Positions 17,413 to 25,792 of a DNA stretch of 64,000 nucleotides are shown one piece after another. The notes beneath the pieces are model-generated. The model was not told the DNA's origin, ran no database searches, and saw only the letters and a program-made list of their open reading frames with translations. How positions within the stretch are numbered: position 1 is the stretch's first letter; each line of letters begins with the position of its first letter. The DNA is from Lutibacter maritimus (GTDB taxonomy: Bacteria > Bacteroidota > Bacteroidia > Flavobacteriales > Flavobacteriaceae), in assembly GCF_900116115.1 (NCBI RefSeq), contig NZ_FOZP01000004.1, positions 181,914-245,913 on the forward strand. Reading direction: 5' to 3'. The position numbers and the translations under genes were made by a program.

Positions 17413-18189
17413 TTATTTCACTGTTATTTTTGTAAATTTACTTTTATTATGCATAGCGTTTACAATAAAATTATCATTTAATCCATTCACAATCCACGTT
17501 TCAATTTTAGCATTTTGTGCTATTTCTGACGCTTCAATTTTTGTTGACATTCCGCCTGTTCCGTGTAAAGAAACAGATTGCTGAATCTGGTCTCTTAATA
17601 ACTGAATATCAGAAGTTTCTCTAATGGTTTTTACAGTATCAGAATCAATAGATTCTTTGGTGTAAATTCCATTTGTATTGGTTGCAATAATTAACAAATC
17701 TACATTTAAAAGCGCTGCTGTTAATGCCGATAATTTATCGTTATCCCCAAATTTTATCTCATCGGTTGCTACTGTATCATTTTCATTTATAATTGGAATA
17801 TAACTATTTTCAACCAATACATCAATGGTGTTTTTAATGTTAGTTCTAGATTCTTCTTTTTTAAAATCTGAATACGACAATAAACACTGAGAAGCGAGTA
17901 AACCCAACTCTCTAAAACTTTCTTGATAAATACGCATTAAATGTGGCTGACCAATAGAAGCTAATGCTTGTTTCACATTAATTTCCTTTCCATTACTTTC
18001 TAATTGCACAAATTGTTTTGCCACCGCAATTGCCCCAGAAGTTACAATTACAAACTCATAATCGTCTTTTAACTCTGCAATTTGGCACGCAATATCTTCA
18101 ATTTTTCCACGAGAAATATGATTGGTTTCTTTTGTTAATACATTTGACCCAATTTTTAATAAAATTCTCTTTTTACCTAATTTGTCCAT
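17413..18189 (-). CDS. proB: glutamate 5-kinase, short form without PUA domain
   Basis: First enzyme of proline synthesis, making gamma-glutamyl phosphate. The 258 aa protein has only the amino-acid kinase domain (KRILLKIGSNVLT at the N-terminus, VTSGAIAVA, INENDTVATDEIKFGDND). The C-terminal PUA domain of the ~367 aa E. coli enzyme is absent. Its start lies inside proA (17-bp overlap), so the two are translationally coupled, fitting the known ProA-ProB functional pairing. Confidence 0.93.
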   Translation of the reverse strand: MDKLGKKRILLKIGSNVLTKETNHISRGKIEDIACQIAELKDDYEFVIVTSGAIAVAKQFVQLESNGKEINVKQALASIGQPHLMRIYQESFRELGLLASQCLLSYSDFKKEESRTNIKNTIDVLVENSYIPIINENDTVATDEIKFGDNDKLSALTAALLNVDLLIIATNTNGIYTKESIDSDTVKTIRETSDIQLLRDQIQQSVSLHGTGGMSTKIEASEIAQNAKIETWIVNGLNDNFIVNAMHNKSKFTKITVK

Positions 18190-19366
18190 TTCCGTAAACG
18201 TACCATTTGTTAGTAACTAAATGCTGTAATCCCATTGGGCCTCTATGATGCAATTTATCGGTGCTTATGGCTAATTCTCCACCCAAACCAAACTGACCAC
18301 CATCAGTAAAACGTGTGGATGCATTTTGATAGACCGCTGCAGCATCTACTGATTCCATAAAATATTGCGCAGTTTCCTTATTTTCGGTTAATATTACTGC
18401 TGAATGTCCGCCACCGTATGTATTTATTTTTAAAATAGCTTCGTCAATGTCTTTAACACTTCCCAACACAATTTTATAATCTAAAAATTCTTCAAACCAA
18501 ATAGCTTCATTTTCAAACGCTGCAACATTTTCAAATTTTGAAAGTTCTTCATCGCCCAAAATTTCTACATTATGAGCTTTCAAATTATCTATTAATGTTT
18601 TTATAAAAGTTCTATTTTCAAGTAAAATACTATTTATCAACACCTTATCTAACGCATTACACGCAGATATTTTTGATGCTTTTGCATTTATAATAACTTT
18701 TAAAGCTAGATCTAAATTAGCTTCAGTACCAACATATACAAAATTATTTCCTCTACCACTTACAATTACAGGACATTTTGCATGTTGTTTTACAAAAGCA
18801 ATTAATTTTTCACCGCCACGAGGCACAATTAAATCTATTTTTTGAGCAGGATGTTCTAAAAAGGCTTGCGTTTCAGCTCTGTTGTAATTTAAATATTCCA
18901 CCCAATCGGTTGAAATGTTGTTTTCTAACAGTGCTTGATGCCATAATTCAACAATTTTTAAATTTGAATTCAACGACTCTTTTCCGCCTTTTAGCAAAAT
19001 TTTATTACCAGATTTAAACGCAATTCCACCAGCTTCTACAGTTACATCTGGCCTAGATTCATAAATAATTAAAATAGTTCCAAATGGTGCTGTTTTATTC
19101 ACCATTTTTAAGCCATTTTCGTGTGTAAAATTGTACAATTCTTTCCCAATCGGATCAACATCTGCAATTAATTGGTGTAAAGATAAAATCATTCCATCAA
19201 TTTTTGCATCATCAACTTTTAATCGATCATACATCGCTATATCTACACCATTATAATTTTCAACATCCATTTTATTGGCATCTAATATTGCAACTCTTTC
19301 TGATGCAATTAATTCTGCCATTGTTGTTAAAACATTATTTCTTTGTGCTGAAGTTAATCCTTTCAT
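18173..19366 (-). CDS. proA: glutamate-5-semialdehyde dehydrogenase
   Basis: Reduces gamma-glutamyl phosphate to glutamate semialdehyde for proline synthesis. The 397 aa sequence belongs to the aldehyde dehydrogenase superfamily; visible blocks are IYESRPDVTVEAGGIAFKSGN, VPRGGEKLIAFV and the Cys-containing segment SKISACNALDKVLI. It overlaps argD by 4 bp upstream and proB by 17 bp downstream. Its product shares the semialdehyde chemistry of the ornithine route, which may explain why the arg and pro genes sit together. Confidence 0.95.
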   Translation of the reverse strand: MKGLTSAQRNNVLTTMAELIASERVAILDANKMDVENYNGVDIAMYDRLKVDDAKIDGMILSLHQLIADVDPIGKELYNFTHENGLKMVNKTAPFGTILIIYESRPDVTVEAGGIAFKSGNKILLKGGKESLNSNLKIVELWHQALLENNISTDWVEYLNYNRAETQAFLEHPAQKIDLIVPRGGEKLIAFVKQHAKCPVIVSGRGNNFVYVGTEANLDLALKVIINAKASKISACNALDKVLINSILLENRTFIKTLIDNLKAHNVEILGDEELSKFENVAAFENEAIWFEEFLDYKIVLGSVKDIDEAILKINTYGGGHSAVILTENKETAQYFMESVDAAAVYQNASTRFTDGGQFGLGGELAISTDKLHHRGPMGLQHLVTNKWYVYGNGQIR

Positions 19367-20493
19367 GATGCCAATACCTCTTTCAAAGATTTTATAAATA
19401 CATCTATTTCTTCTTTTGATATAGTTAACGGTGGTAAAATTCTTAACAAGTTTTTATTATTTGAGCCACCTGTAAAAATATGTTTATCAAAAATTAATTT
19501 TTTGCGTAATTCACCAACTTCAAAATCAAATTCAACTCCTAACATTAAACCTCTTCCTTTCACTTTTTTAATTTCAGGAATCTGCTTTATTTGCTTCATA
19601 AAATAGTTTGAAACCTCATTTACATTGGCAATTAATTTTTCTTCTTCAATAATATCTAATACTGAAATTGCAGCAGTACATGCTAAATGATTTCCACCAA
19701 AAGTTGTACCTAAACTACCATATTTAGCTTTAAAAACGTCTGAAATTAAAACACCACCTATTGGAAAACCGTTTGCCATTCCTTTGGCAGTTGTTATTAT
19801 ATCTGGCTGAATATCATGGTGTTGAAATGCGAAAAATTTTCCACTTCTTCCATAACCTGATTGTATTTCATCTACAATTAGCAATACACAATTTTTGTTA
19901 CACACCTTTTGAACCTCTTGAAAAAATTCAGTGGTTCCTTCATCTAAACCTCCAACTCCTTGAATTCCTTCAATAATTACAGCAGCAACATCTCCTTTTC
20001 CTATTTCGTGAATGACTAATTCAATATCATTCAACGGTAAAAAAGTAACTTTTTGTTGTAAATTAATAGGCGCATTTATACTTTTATTATCAGTTACAGC
20101 CACAGCTGCCGATGTTCTTCCGTGAAACGAATTTGTAAAGGCCAGCATTCTACTTTTTCCAGTAATAAATGAAGCTAATTTTAGTGCATTTTCATTTGCT
20201 TCCGCTCCTGAATTACACAAAAACAAATTATAGTTTTCACAGCCAGAAAGTTTTCCTAATTTTTCGGCTAATTCAACTTGCAAAGGCATTTGAACCGAAT
20301 TAGAATAAAACCCAATATGTTGTAACTGATTTGTTAAAGCTGCTACATATTTTGGATGCGTATGTCCCACAGATATTACGCCGTGACCACCATATAAATC
20401 TAAATATTTTGTATTATTTTCATCCCAAACATAACATCCTTCCGCTTTTACAGGAGTTACATTATACAATGGATAAACATCAAATAATTTCAT
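19363..20493 (-). CDS. argD: acetylornithine/succinylornithine aminotransferase
   Basis: A PLP enzyme converting N-acyl-glutamate semialdehyde to N-acyl-ornithine. The 376 aa class III aminotransferase shows YLDLYGGHGVISVGHTHP, SGAEANENALKLA, the PLP Asp in LLIVDEIQSGYGRSG, and the Lys in TTAKGMANGFPIG. It lies 10 bp after proC and overlaps proA by 4 bp. It might also act as ornithine aminotransferase, linking the two pathways of the operon; I cannot decide that from sequence. Confidence 0.94.
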   Translation of the reverse strand: MKLFDVYPLYNVTPVKAEGCYVWDENNTKYLDLYGGHGVISVGHTHPKYVAALTNQLQHIGFYSNSVQMPLQVELAEKLGKLSGCENYNLFLCNSGAEANENALKLASFITGKSRMLAFTNSFHGRTSAAVAVTDNKSINAPINLQQKVTFLPLNDIELVIHEIGKGDVAAVIIEGIQGVGGLDEGTTEFFQEVQKVCNKNCVLLIVDEIQSGYGRSGKFFAFQHHDIQPDIITTAKGMANGFPIGGVLISDVFKAKYGSLGTTFGGNHLACTAAISVLDIIEEEKLIANVNEVSNYFMKQIKQIPEIKKVKGRGLMLGVEFDFEVGELRKKLIFDKHIFTGGSNNKNLLRILPPLTISKEEIDVFIKSLKEVLAS

Positions 20494-20503
20494 AATAAAA
20501 ATG

Positions 20504-21298
20504 TTAAATCTGATTAATTTTTTCGAAAGAAGTTACCAAACCTTTTATTAAAGAAGAACTTAATCCTTGGTGCTCCATTTCATTTAAACCTTCAATAGTA
20601 CAGCCACTTGGCGTGGTAACTTTATCTATTTCTTCCTCTGGATGATTGCCTGTTTGAATTAACAAACTAGCAGCACCCAAGCAGGTTTGCATAGATAATT
20701 CTTGCGCTTCTTTAGCATCAAAACCTAACTGAATTGCACCTTGAGTAGTAGCTCTAATTAATCGCATCCAAAAAGCAATTCCACTAGCACAAATTACTGT
20801 TGCTGCTTGCATTAGCTTTTCTTCTATACACATAGTTTTTCCTAATGAATTAAAAATTGTTTTTGCACATTCAATATTTTCTTTACCGCTTTCATTTGCG
20901 CTTAAACACGTCATAGATTGTCCAACAGAAATAGCTGTATTTGGCATACTTCTTATAATTGGCACATTTGCACCTAAAATTTGTTCAATTTCCTCCGTTT
21001 TCCTACCTGTAACTACTGAAATAATCGTATGTTTTTTTGGATTTATCACCTCTTTTATTTCTTCTAAAACAGTATGTAATTGTTTTGGTTGCACTGCAAT
21101 AATAACAATATCAGAATTGCGGACAGCCTTTTTATTGTCGGTTGAAATTTTAACATTGGGCAATTTTTCCCAAGAACTTAAAGATTCTGTATCTCGTTTA
21201 GTTAAATACAAATTTTTAAATTTAAAATTCTTTTGAGTTAGAATTCCAATAGCAATTGAATATCCTAAATTTCCTACTCCAATAATGGCTATTTTCAT
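20504..21298 (-). CDS. proC: pyrroline-5-carboxylate reductase
   Basis: Last step of proline synthesis, NAD(P)H-dependent. The 264 aa protein starts MKIAIIGVGNLGYSIA (Rossmann GxGxxG), has the SMPNTAISVGQSMT block and ends with the typical TTPSGCTIEGLNEMEHQGL helix motif. It lies between argC (11 bp) and argD (10 bp), one of three pro genes interleaved with arg genes. Confidence 0.95.
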   Translation of the reverse strand: MKIAIIGVGNLGYSIAIGILTQKNFKFKNLYLTKRDTESLSSWEKLPNVKISTDNKKAVRNSDIVIIAVQPKQLHTVLEEIKEVINPKKHTIISVVTGRKTEEIEQILGANVPIIRSMPNTAISVGQSMTCLSANESGKENIECAKTIFNSLGKTMCIEEKLMQAATVICASGIAFWMRLIRATTQGAIQLGFDAKEAQELSMQTCLGAASLLIQTGNHPEEEIDKVTTPSGCTIEGLNEMEHQGLSSSLIKGLVTSFEKINQI

Positions 21299-21309
21299 AT
21301 TGTTTTTTT

Positions 21310-22287
21310 TTAAAATGAATTTGCTTTTAACTGCAACCCTTCTGTTTGATTTAACCTGAACATTAAATTCATATTCTGAATTGCTTGTCCTGACGCTCCT
21401 TTTAACAAATTATCTATTACCGAAGTAATTAGTAACGTATTTTTATATTTTTCTAAATGAATAAAACAATTATTTGTATTCACTACTTGCTTTAAATGAA
21501 TTGGTTTTTTTGACACTTTTGTAAAAACGGCGTCTTTATAAAAATCTTCAAATAATTCATACGCATTTTCTAAACTTTTATCAAAACTTAAGTAAATAGA
21601 TGCAAAAATCCCTCTACTAAAATTCCCTCTATTTGGAATAAAAAATAATTCTTCCGAAAAATTAACTTGCAACAAACCCAAACTCTCAGAAATTTCTCCT
21701 AAATGCTGATGGGTAAAAGCTTTATACACCGAAAAATTATTATCTCTCCAACTAAAATGTGTGGTTTCACTTGGTGAAACTCCAGCGCCTGTTGAACCTG
21801 TGGTGGCATTTATATGTACCGAGTTATTTAATAAATTCGCTTTTGCTAAAGGCAGTAAAGCCAACTGTATAGCTGTAGCAAAACAACCTGGATTGGCTAC
21901 ATAATTTGCCTTTTCAATTTTTTGCTGTTGTAATTCTGGCAAACCATACACATATTCGTTTCCCTGAAAAACAGCATCTTTCAGCAATCTAAAATCGTTG
22001 CTTAAATCAATAATTTTAGTGCCTTCAGAAAATTGATGTTGCTCTAAAAACTTTTTCGAATTTCCGTGCCCTAAACATAAAAATAACACATCTACATTGG
22101 TGTTTACAGTATCTGTAAATTTTAACTCTAAAGTGCCAAATAAATCTTGGTGCACATCATAAATAAAATTTCCTGCATTTGAAGTACTGAACACAAAATC
22201 TATTTCAACTTGTGAATGATGAATCAGTAAACGTATTAACTCTCCTGCTGTATACCCTGCTCCACCAATTATTCCCGCTTTAATCAT
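21310..22287 (-). CDS. argC: N-acetyl-gamma-glutamyl-phosphate reductase
   Basis: Reduces N-acyl-glutamyl phosphate to the semialdehyde. The 325 aa protein starts MIKAGIIGGAGYTAGELIRLL (dinucleotide fold) and has the active-site Cys in NPGCFATA, with the family block TGSTGAGVSPSETTHF. It is the short Bacteroidetes/plant-like form. The start overlaps the argG stop by 4 bp (ATGA type). Confidence 0.95.
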   Translation of the reverse strand: MIKAGIIGGAGYTAGELIRLLIHHSQVEIDFVFSTSNAGNFIYDVHQDLFGTLELKFTDTVNTNVDVLFLCLGHGNSKKFLEQHQFSEGTKIIDLSNDFRLLKDAVFQGNEYVYGLPELQQQKIEKANYVANPGCFATAIQLALLPLAKANLLNNSVHINATTGSTGAGVSPSETTHFSWRDNNFSVYKAFTHQHLGEISESLGLLQVNFSEELFFIPNRGNFSRGIFASIYLSFDKSLENAYELFEDFYKDAVFTKVSKKPIHLKQVVNTNNCFIHLEKYKNTLLITSVIDNLLKGASGQAIQNMNLMFRLNQTEGLQLKANSF

Positions 22288-23471
22288 AATTCTGAATTTA
22301 CACTGTGAAATATTTTATTTGGAGTCCCTAAAATTTTAATAAATCCTTTTGCATCATCAGCACTCCACGCTTTATTTGTTTCTCCGTATTCTCCAAAAGT
22401 AGATTTCATTAAATCATGTGGAGATTCAATTCCGTTTAAACTAAAATGATACGGTTTTAAGGTTACTAAAACTTCACCGGTAACCGTTTTTTGAGAATCT
22501 TCTAAAAAGGCTTCAATATTACGCATTACTGGCTCAAAATATTGACCGTCATGAAATAACATTCCATACCAGCTTGCCAATTGTTCTTTCAAATTTTGTT
22601 GCCATTTAGATAATACATGTTTCTCTAATAAATGATGTGCTTTTATAGTTACTACAGCTGCTGCAGCTTCAAAACCAACTCTTCCTTTAATACCAACAAT
22701 AGTATCACCAACGTGAATATCTCTTCCAATTGCATATTTAGATGCAATGGCTTCTAATTTTAAAATGGTATTTACAGATGAATCTATTTCATCGTTTATA
22801 CCAATTAGTTGCCCTTTCTTAAAATGCAATTTAATATCGGTTGGTTCTGTTTTTTCTAACTGACTTGGATACGCACTTTCTGGCAAACCTTGGTGAGATG
22901 TTAATGTTTCTACACCCCCAACACTAGTTCCCCAAATTCCTTTATTAATAGAATATTTTGCTTTTGACCAAGGATAATCTACACCATGCTTTTTAAGATA
23001 TTCGATTTCTTCCTGACGTGATAATCTTAAATCTCTAATTGGTGTAATTATCTCAATGTTTGGTGCTAATGTTTGAAAAATCATATCAAAACGCACCTGA
23101 TCATTACCAGCACCTGTACTTCCGTGCGCAATATATTTTGCGTCTATTTTTTTTGCGTATTCTACAACTTCAATTGCTTGAAAAACACGCTCAGCACTAA
23201 CTGATAAAGGATATGTATTATTCTTAAGCACGTTTCCATACACCATAAACCGAATGGCTTTTTGATAATATGTTTCTAAAATATTACAATTGGTATGAGA
23301 TTTTACACCCATTTCGTAGGCTTTCACTTCTACTGCTTTTAATTCTTCCGCAGAAAAACCTCCAGTATTTACCAAAACACTGTGAACTTCAAGGTTTAAT
23401 TCATTTTGCAAATATTTTACACAATACGAAGTATCTAAACCTCCACTGTATGCTACAACTACTTTTTCCAT
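22284..23471 (-). CDS. argG: argininosuccinate synthase
   Basis: Joins citrulline and aspartate using ATP. The 395 aa protein starts MEKVVVAYSGGLDTSYCVKYL, the PP-loop ATP motif of this family, followed by AHGSTGAGNDQVRFD, a hallmark of ArgG. It follows the GNAT gene by 1 bp and overlaps argC by 4 bp. Having it near the front of the operon is an arrangement I recall from other Bacteroidetes. Confidence 0.96.
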   Translation of the reverse strand: MEKVVVAYSGGLDTSYCVKYLQNELNLEVHSVLVNTGGFSAEELKAVEVKAYEMGVKSHTNCNILETYYQKAIRFMVYGNVLKNNTYPLSVSAERVFQAIEVVEYAKKIDAKYIAHGSTGAGNDQVRFDMIFQTLAPNIEIITPIRDLRLSRQEEIEYLKKHGVDYPWSKAKYSINKGIWGTSVGGVETLTSHQGLPESAYPSQLEKTEPTDIKLHFKKGQLIGINDEIDSSVNTILKLEAIASKYAIGRDIHVGDTIVGIKGRVGFEAAAAVVTIKAHHLLEKHVLSKWQQNLKEQLASWYGMLFHDGQYFEPVMRNIEAFLEDSQKTVTGEVLVTLKPYHFSLNGIESPHDLMKSTFGEYGETNKAWSADDAKGFIKILGTPNKIFHSVNSEL

Positions 23472-23472
23472 T

Positions 23473-24087
23473 TTATTTGTTTTTTTTCAGAAATAATGCT
23501 TGTTTAATTTTTTTCAATCGGCTTAACACTTTTGAATTATATTCGTGCTGTTTAATATTTTTTTCATGCTTTGGATCATACAACATCCCGGTACATAAAC
23601 ACATTTTTCTGTTGGTACGCATTAAAATATCGTAATTTTTGCATGTTTGACAACCATTCCAAAAAGCTTCATCTGAAGTTAATTCAGAAAATGTAACTGG
23701 CTGATAACCTAACTCATAGTTAATTTTCATAACAGCCAAACCTGTAGTAATACCAAATATTTTTGCTTCTGGATATTTTTCTTTTGAATGCTCTAAAATT
23801 TTCTGTTTTATTTTTTTTGCTAAACCTTGATTTCTAAAATCAGGATGCACAATCAACCCAGAGTTTACTACAAACTTTAAATTATCCCATAATTCTATGT
23901 AGCAAAAACCCGCAAATTGATCATCATGAATTGCAATTACGGCATTACCATTCACTATTTTTTTAGTAATATATTCTGGCGTTCGTTGTGCAATACCTGT
24001 ACCTCTTACTTTTGCAGACTCTTCAATAGTGTCACAAATTAATTGAGCATATTTCACATGCGACTCGTTAGCTATTACAACCTTCAT
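23473..24087 (-). CDS. GNAT acetyltransferase, probable ArgA-like N-acylglutamate synthase
   Basis: A 204 aa GNAT-fold protein and the first structural gene of the arginine/proline operon. The acetyl-CoA loop region is visible in VHPDFRNQGLAKKIKQK (compare the Q/RxxGxG/A motif). No other first-step enzyme (argA or argJ) is present in the operon, so it likely makes the N-acyl-glutamate precursor; this is by position and fold, not by a specific motif. The C-terminal 60 residues contain five Cys (CQTCKNYD, MCLCTGM) and a basic tail, unusual for a simple GNAT. A long leader with an apparent Arg/Pro attenuator precedes it. Confidence 0.75.
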   Translation of the reverse strand: MKVVIANESHVKYAQLICDTIEESAKVRGTGIAQRTPEYITKKIVNGNAVIAIHDDQFAGFCYIELWDNLKFVVNSGLIVHPDFRNQGLAKKIKQKILEHSKEKYPEAKIFGITTGLAVMKINYELGYQPVTFSELTSDEAFWNGCQTCKNYDILMRTNRKMCLCTGMLYDPKHEKNIKQHEYNSKVLSRLKKIKQALFLKKNK

Positions 24088-24156
24088 TGGCTTAATTTAT
24101 TAAATTGAAAATTAAATGTATTATGAATTATTGATGTAACGGAAAAACCGTACTTT

Positions 24157-24183
24157 AAAAAACAATACGCCCCAAAAGGGCGC
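24157..24183 (-). terminator. intrinsic terminator in the arg/pro leader (probable attenuator)
   Basis: On the minus strand GCGCCC-UUUUG-GGGCGU is followed by AUUGUUUUUU. The outermost pair is a G-U wobble that would be an A/C mismatch on the plus strand, so the hairpin is better formed in the minus-strand RNA. It sits 70 bp before the GNAT start and 135 bp after the Arg/Pro leader ORF. It could simply end the ilv transcript, but its place after a leader ORF suggests attenuation. Confidence 0.65.
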
Positions 24184-24292
24184 AAAAAATGATGAATAGT
24201 CTCAATAAAAAATATTGAAAAAATTAAAAATTTGATTTTAAATAGTATGTTATAAAAATGATACAAAATATTGGTGAAAATGAAAATTAATA

Positions 24293-24369
24293 AACTGTTT
24301 TTTTTGGATACGAAAAATTAACGCACAATGCGGCGCATCCTAAAAGTAGGCGGGGGAGTTAAAACAGTT
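24293..24369 (-). promoter_or_regulatory. stem enclosing the Pro/Arg codons of the arg/pro leader
   Basis: Minus-strand AACTGTTTT (24361-24369, leader codons 8-11) is complementary to AAAACAGTT (24293-24301, after the leader stop). An inner pair GGAUGCG/CGUAUCC closes through a G-U wobble only in minus-strand RNA, and CGCA-UUG-UGCG forms a small inner hairpin. A ribosome stalled on the Pro codons would cover the first arm, and one stalled on the Arg codons the second stem. This fits an attenuation switch, though I found no long pairing with the terminator itself. Confidence 0.55.
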
Positions 24370-24392
24370 GTATTTAATTTATATATTTTCAT
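24318..24392 (-). CDS. Arg/Pro leader peptide of the arginine-proline operon
   Basis: A 24-codon ORF in the long leader before the GNAT gene, starting MKIYKLNTTVL and ending TPPPTFRMRRIVR. It has three consecutive Pro codons (CCC CCG CCT) and four Arg codons (AGG, CGC, CGC, CGT). These G+C-rich codons contrast sharply with the A+T-rich surroundings and account for the odd base composition of this patch. The downstream operon makes exactly arginine and proline. By the known logic of leader-peptide attenuation, stalling at Pro or Arg codons would relieve termination at 24157-24183. No perfect TAnnTTTG promoter was found upstream. Confidence 0.78.
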   Translation of the reverse strand: MKIYKLNTTVLTPPPTFRMRRIVR

Positions 24393-24507
24393 TGGTGCAA
24401 TATTACATAAATTTGTAATACAAATTAATATTTGTTTAATAATTAACAAAATCACAATTTAAACTATTAAAAATTAACAAATCAGATTGTTAAAAACACT
24501 TTAATTA

Positions 24508-25770
24508 CTAAATTAAGAATTGAAATAGCTCAGGTTTTTCATTTAAGTATTCTCCTAAAAACCCTTTTTCTTTCATTCTGGATACTAAAGGTTCAAAATC
24601 TTCTTTAGAATCTAATTCAATTCCAACTACTGCTGGACCTTTATCTCTATTATGCTTTTTGGTATATTCAAAATATGCAATATCATCATTTGGCCCCAAT
24701 ACATCTACTACAAATTCCTTTAAAGCACCTGCTCTTTGAGGAAATTTTATAATAAAATAATGTTTTAAGCCTTCATAAATCAGTGCCCTTTCTTTCATTT
24801 CTTCCATTCGGGTAATATCGTTATTACCACCACTTACCACACAAACAACAGTTTTTCCTTTTATTTGGTCTTTATGATTTTCAAGTGCTGCTATTGATAA
24901 CGCTCCTGCAGGTTCTACCACCAACGCATTTTCATTATACACTTTTAAAATAGTAGAACAAATTAAACCTTCATCAATTAAATCAACATCAGACAGTAAT
25001 TCTTTACAGAATTCAAACGTAATGTCGCCCATTCTTTTTACTGCCGCTCCATCAACAAATTTTTCAATTTCTGTTAAAGTTGTATTTACACCATTTTTTA
25101 ATGATGCGGTTAAAGATGGCGCTCCTTTAGGCTCTACTCCTATAATTTTTGTTGAAGGACTTAAAGTTTTAAATACACTTCCAACTCCTGAGGCCAATCC
25201 ACCACCACCAACTGGTAAAAATAAATAATCAATAGATTTTTCGGCATCACTTAAAATCTCTAAACCAACGGTTGCTTGACCTGCAATAACTTCAATATCG
25301 TCAAAAGGATGTACAAAAGTGCTTTTTTGTGTTTTACAAAATTCAACTGCCGCTTTTTGACTGTCATCAAAACTGTCTCCAAACAATTTGATTTCAATAA
25401 AATCTCTACCAAACATTTTTACCTGATCAATTTTTTGATGAGGTGTTGTAACTGGCATAAAAATAACGCCTTTTACCTGTAATATCTGACAAGCATATGC
25501 AACACCTTGTGCGTGGTTTCCAGCACTTGCACATACAATTCCATTTACTAATTGCGCTTCTGATAATCCCTGAATTTTATTATAAGCGCCTCTAATTTTA
25601 TACGAACGAACTACTTGTAAATCTTCTCTTTTAAAATAAATATTTGCTTGATAGCGTTCAGAGAAATTTTTCATAAAAACCAAAGGAGTTGCCTGAACAA
25701 CTCCTTTAATATTTTGTTGCGCTTTGTAAATTTTCTCTAAAGAAATGCTATTTTGAGAAGTTACATTCAT
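24508..25770 (-). CDS. ilvA: threonine dehydratase (isoleucine biosynthesis)
   Basis: Deaminates threonine to 2-oxobutanoate, the entry step to isoleucine. The 420 aa PLP enzyme has the Lys motif SYKIRGAYNK, SAGNHAQGVAYA, and the Gly-rich PLP-phosphate loop PVGGGGLASG. A single C-terminal ACT-like regulatory domain (about 330-420, including FPQRAGALKEFV) suggests feedback control, shorter than the two-domain E. coli enzyme. It is the last gene of the ilv operon, 22 bp after ilvC. Confidence 0.95.
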   Translation of the reverse strand: MNVTSQNSISLEKIYKAQQNIKGVVQATPLVFMKNFSERYQANIYFKREDLQVVRSYKIRGAYNKIQGLSEAQLVNGIVCASAGNHAQGVAYACQILQVKGVIFMPVTTPHQKIDQVKMFGRDFIEIKLFGDSFDDSQKAAVEFCKTQKSTFVHPFDDIEVIAGQATVGLEILSDAEKSIDYLFLPVGGGGLASGVGSVFKTLSPSTKIIGVEPKGAPSLTASLKNGVNTTLTEIEKFVDGAAVKRMGDITFEFCKELLSDVDLIDEGLICSTILKVYNENALVVEPAGALSIAALENHKDQIKGKTVVCVVSGGNNDITRMEEMKERALIYEGLKHYFIIKFPQRAGALKEFVVDVLGPNDDIAYFEYTKKHNRDKGPAVVGIELDSKEDFEPLVSRMKEKGFLGEYLNEKPELFQFLI

Positions 25771-25792
25771 TCACTTTTTAAAAGTTTTAATT

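Larger units (their letters stand above)
24088..24507 (-). other. ilvA-GNAT intergenic region (arg/pro operon leader)
   Basis: 420 bp without a conventional gene. It holds the Arg/Pro leader ORF (24318-24392), the enclosing stem, the terminator at 24157-24183 and a small ACGG-TTTTT-CCGT hairpin just before the GNAT gene. A 60-codon open frame at 24084-24266 (minus) is Phe/Ile-rich A+T noise. A clear -7 box is not visible; TTAATTTG-like sequence upstream of the leader ORF is one mismatch off. Confidence 0.6.

Noticed and set aside
24084..24266. 60-codon open frame on the minus strand before the GNAT gene
   Set aside because: A Phe/Ile-rich run through A+T-rich leader DNA that spans the terminator hairpin; no family resemblance.
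24157..24392. Riboswitch (for example an arginine- or glutamine-type aptamer) in the arg/pro leader
   Set aside because: The G+C-rich patch is fully explained by Pro and Arg codons of an ORF; no known aptamer core was recognised.
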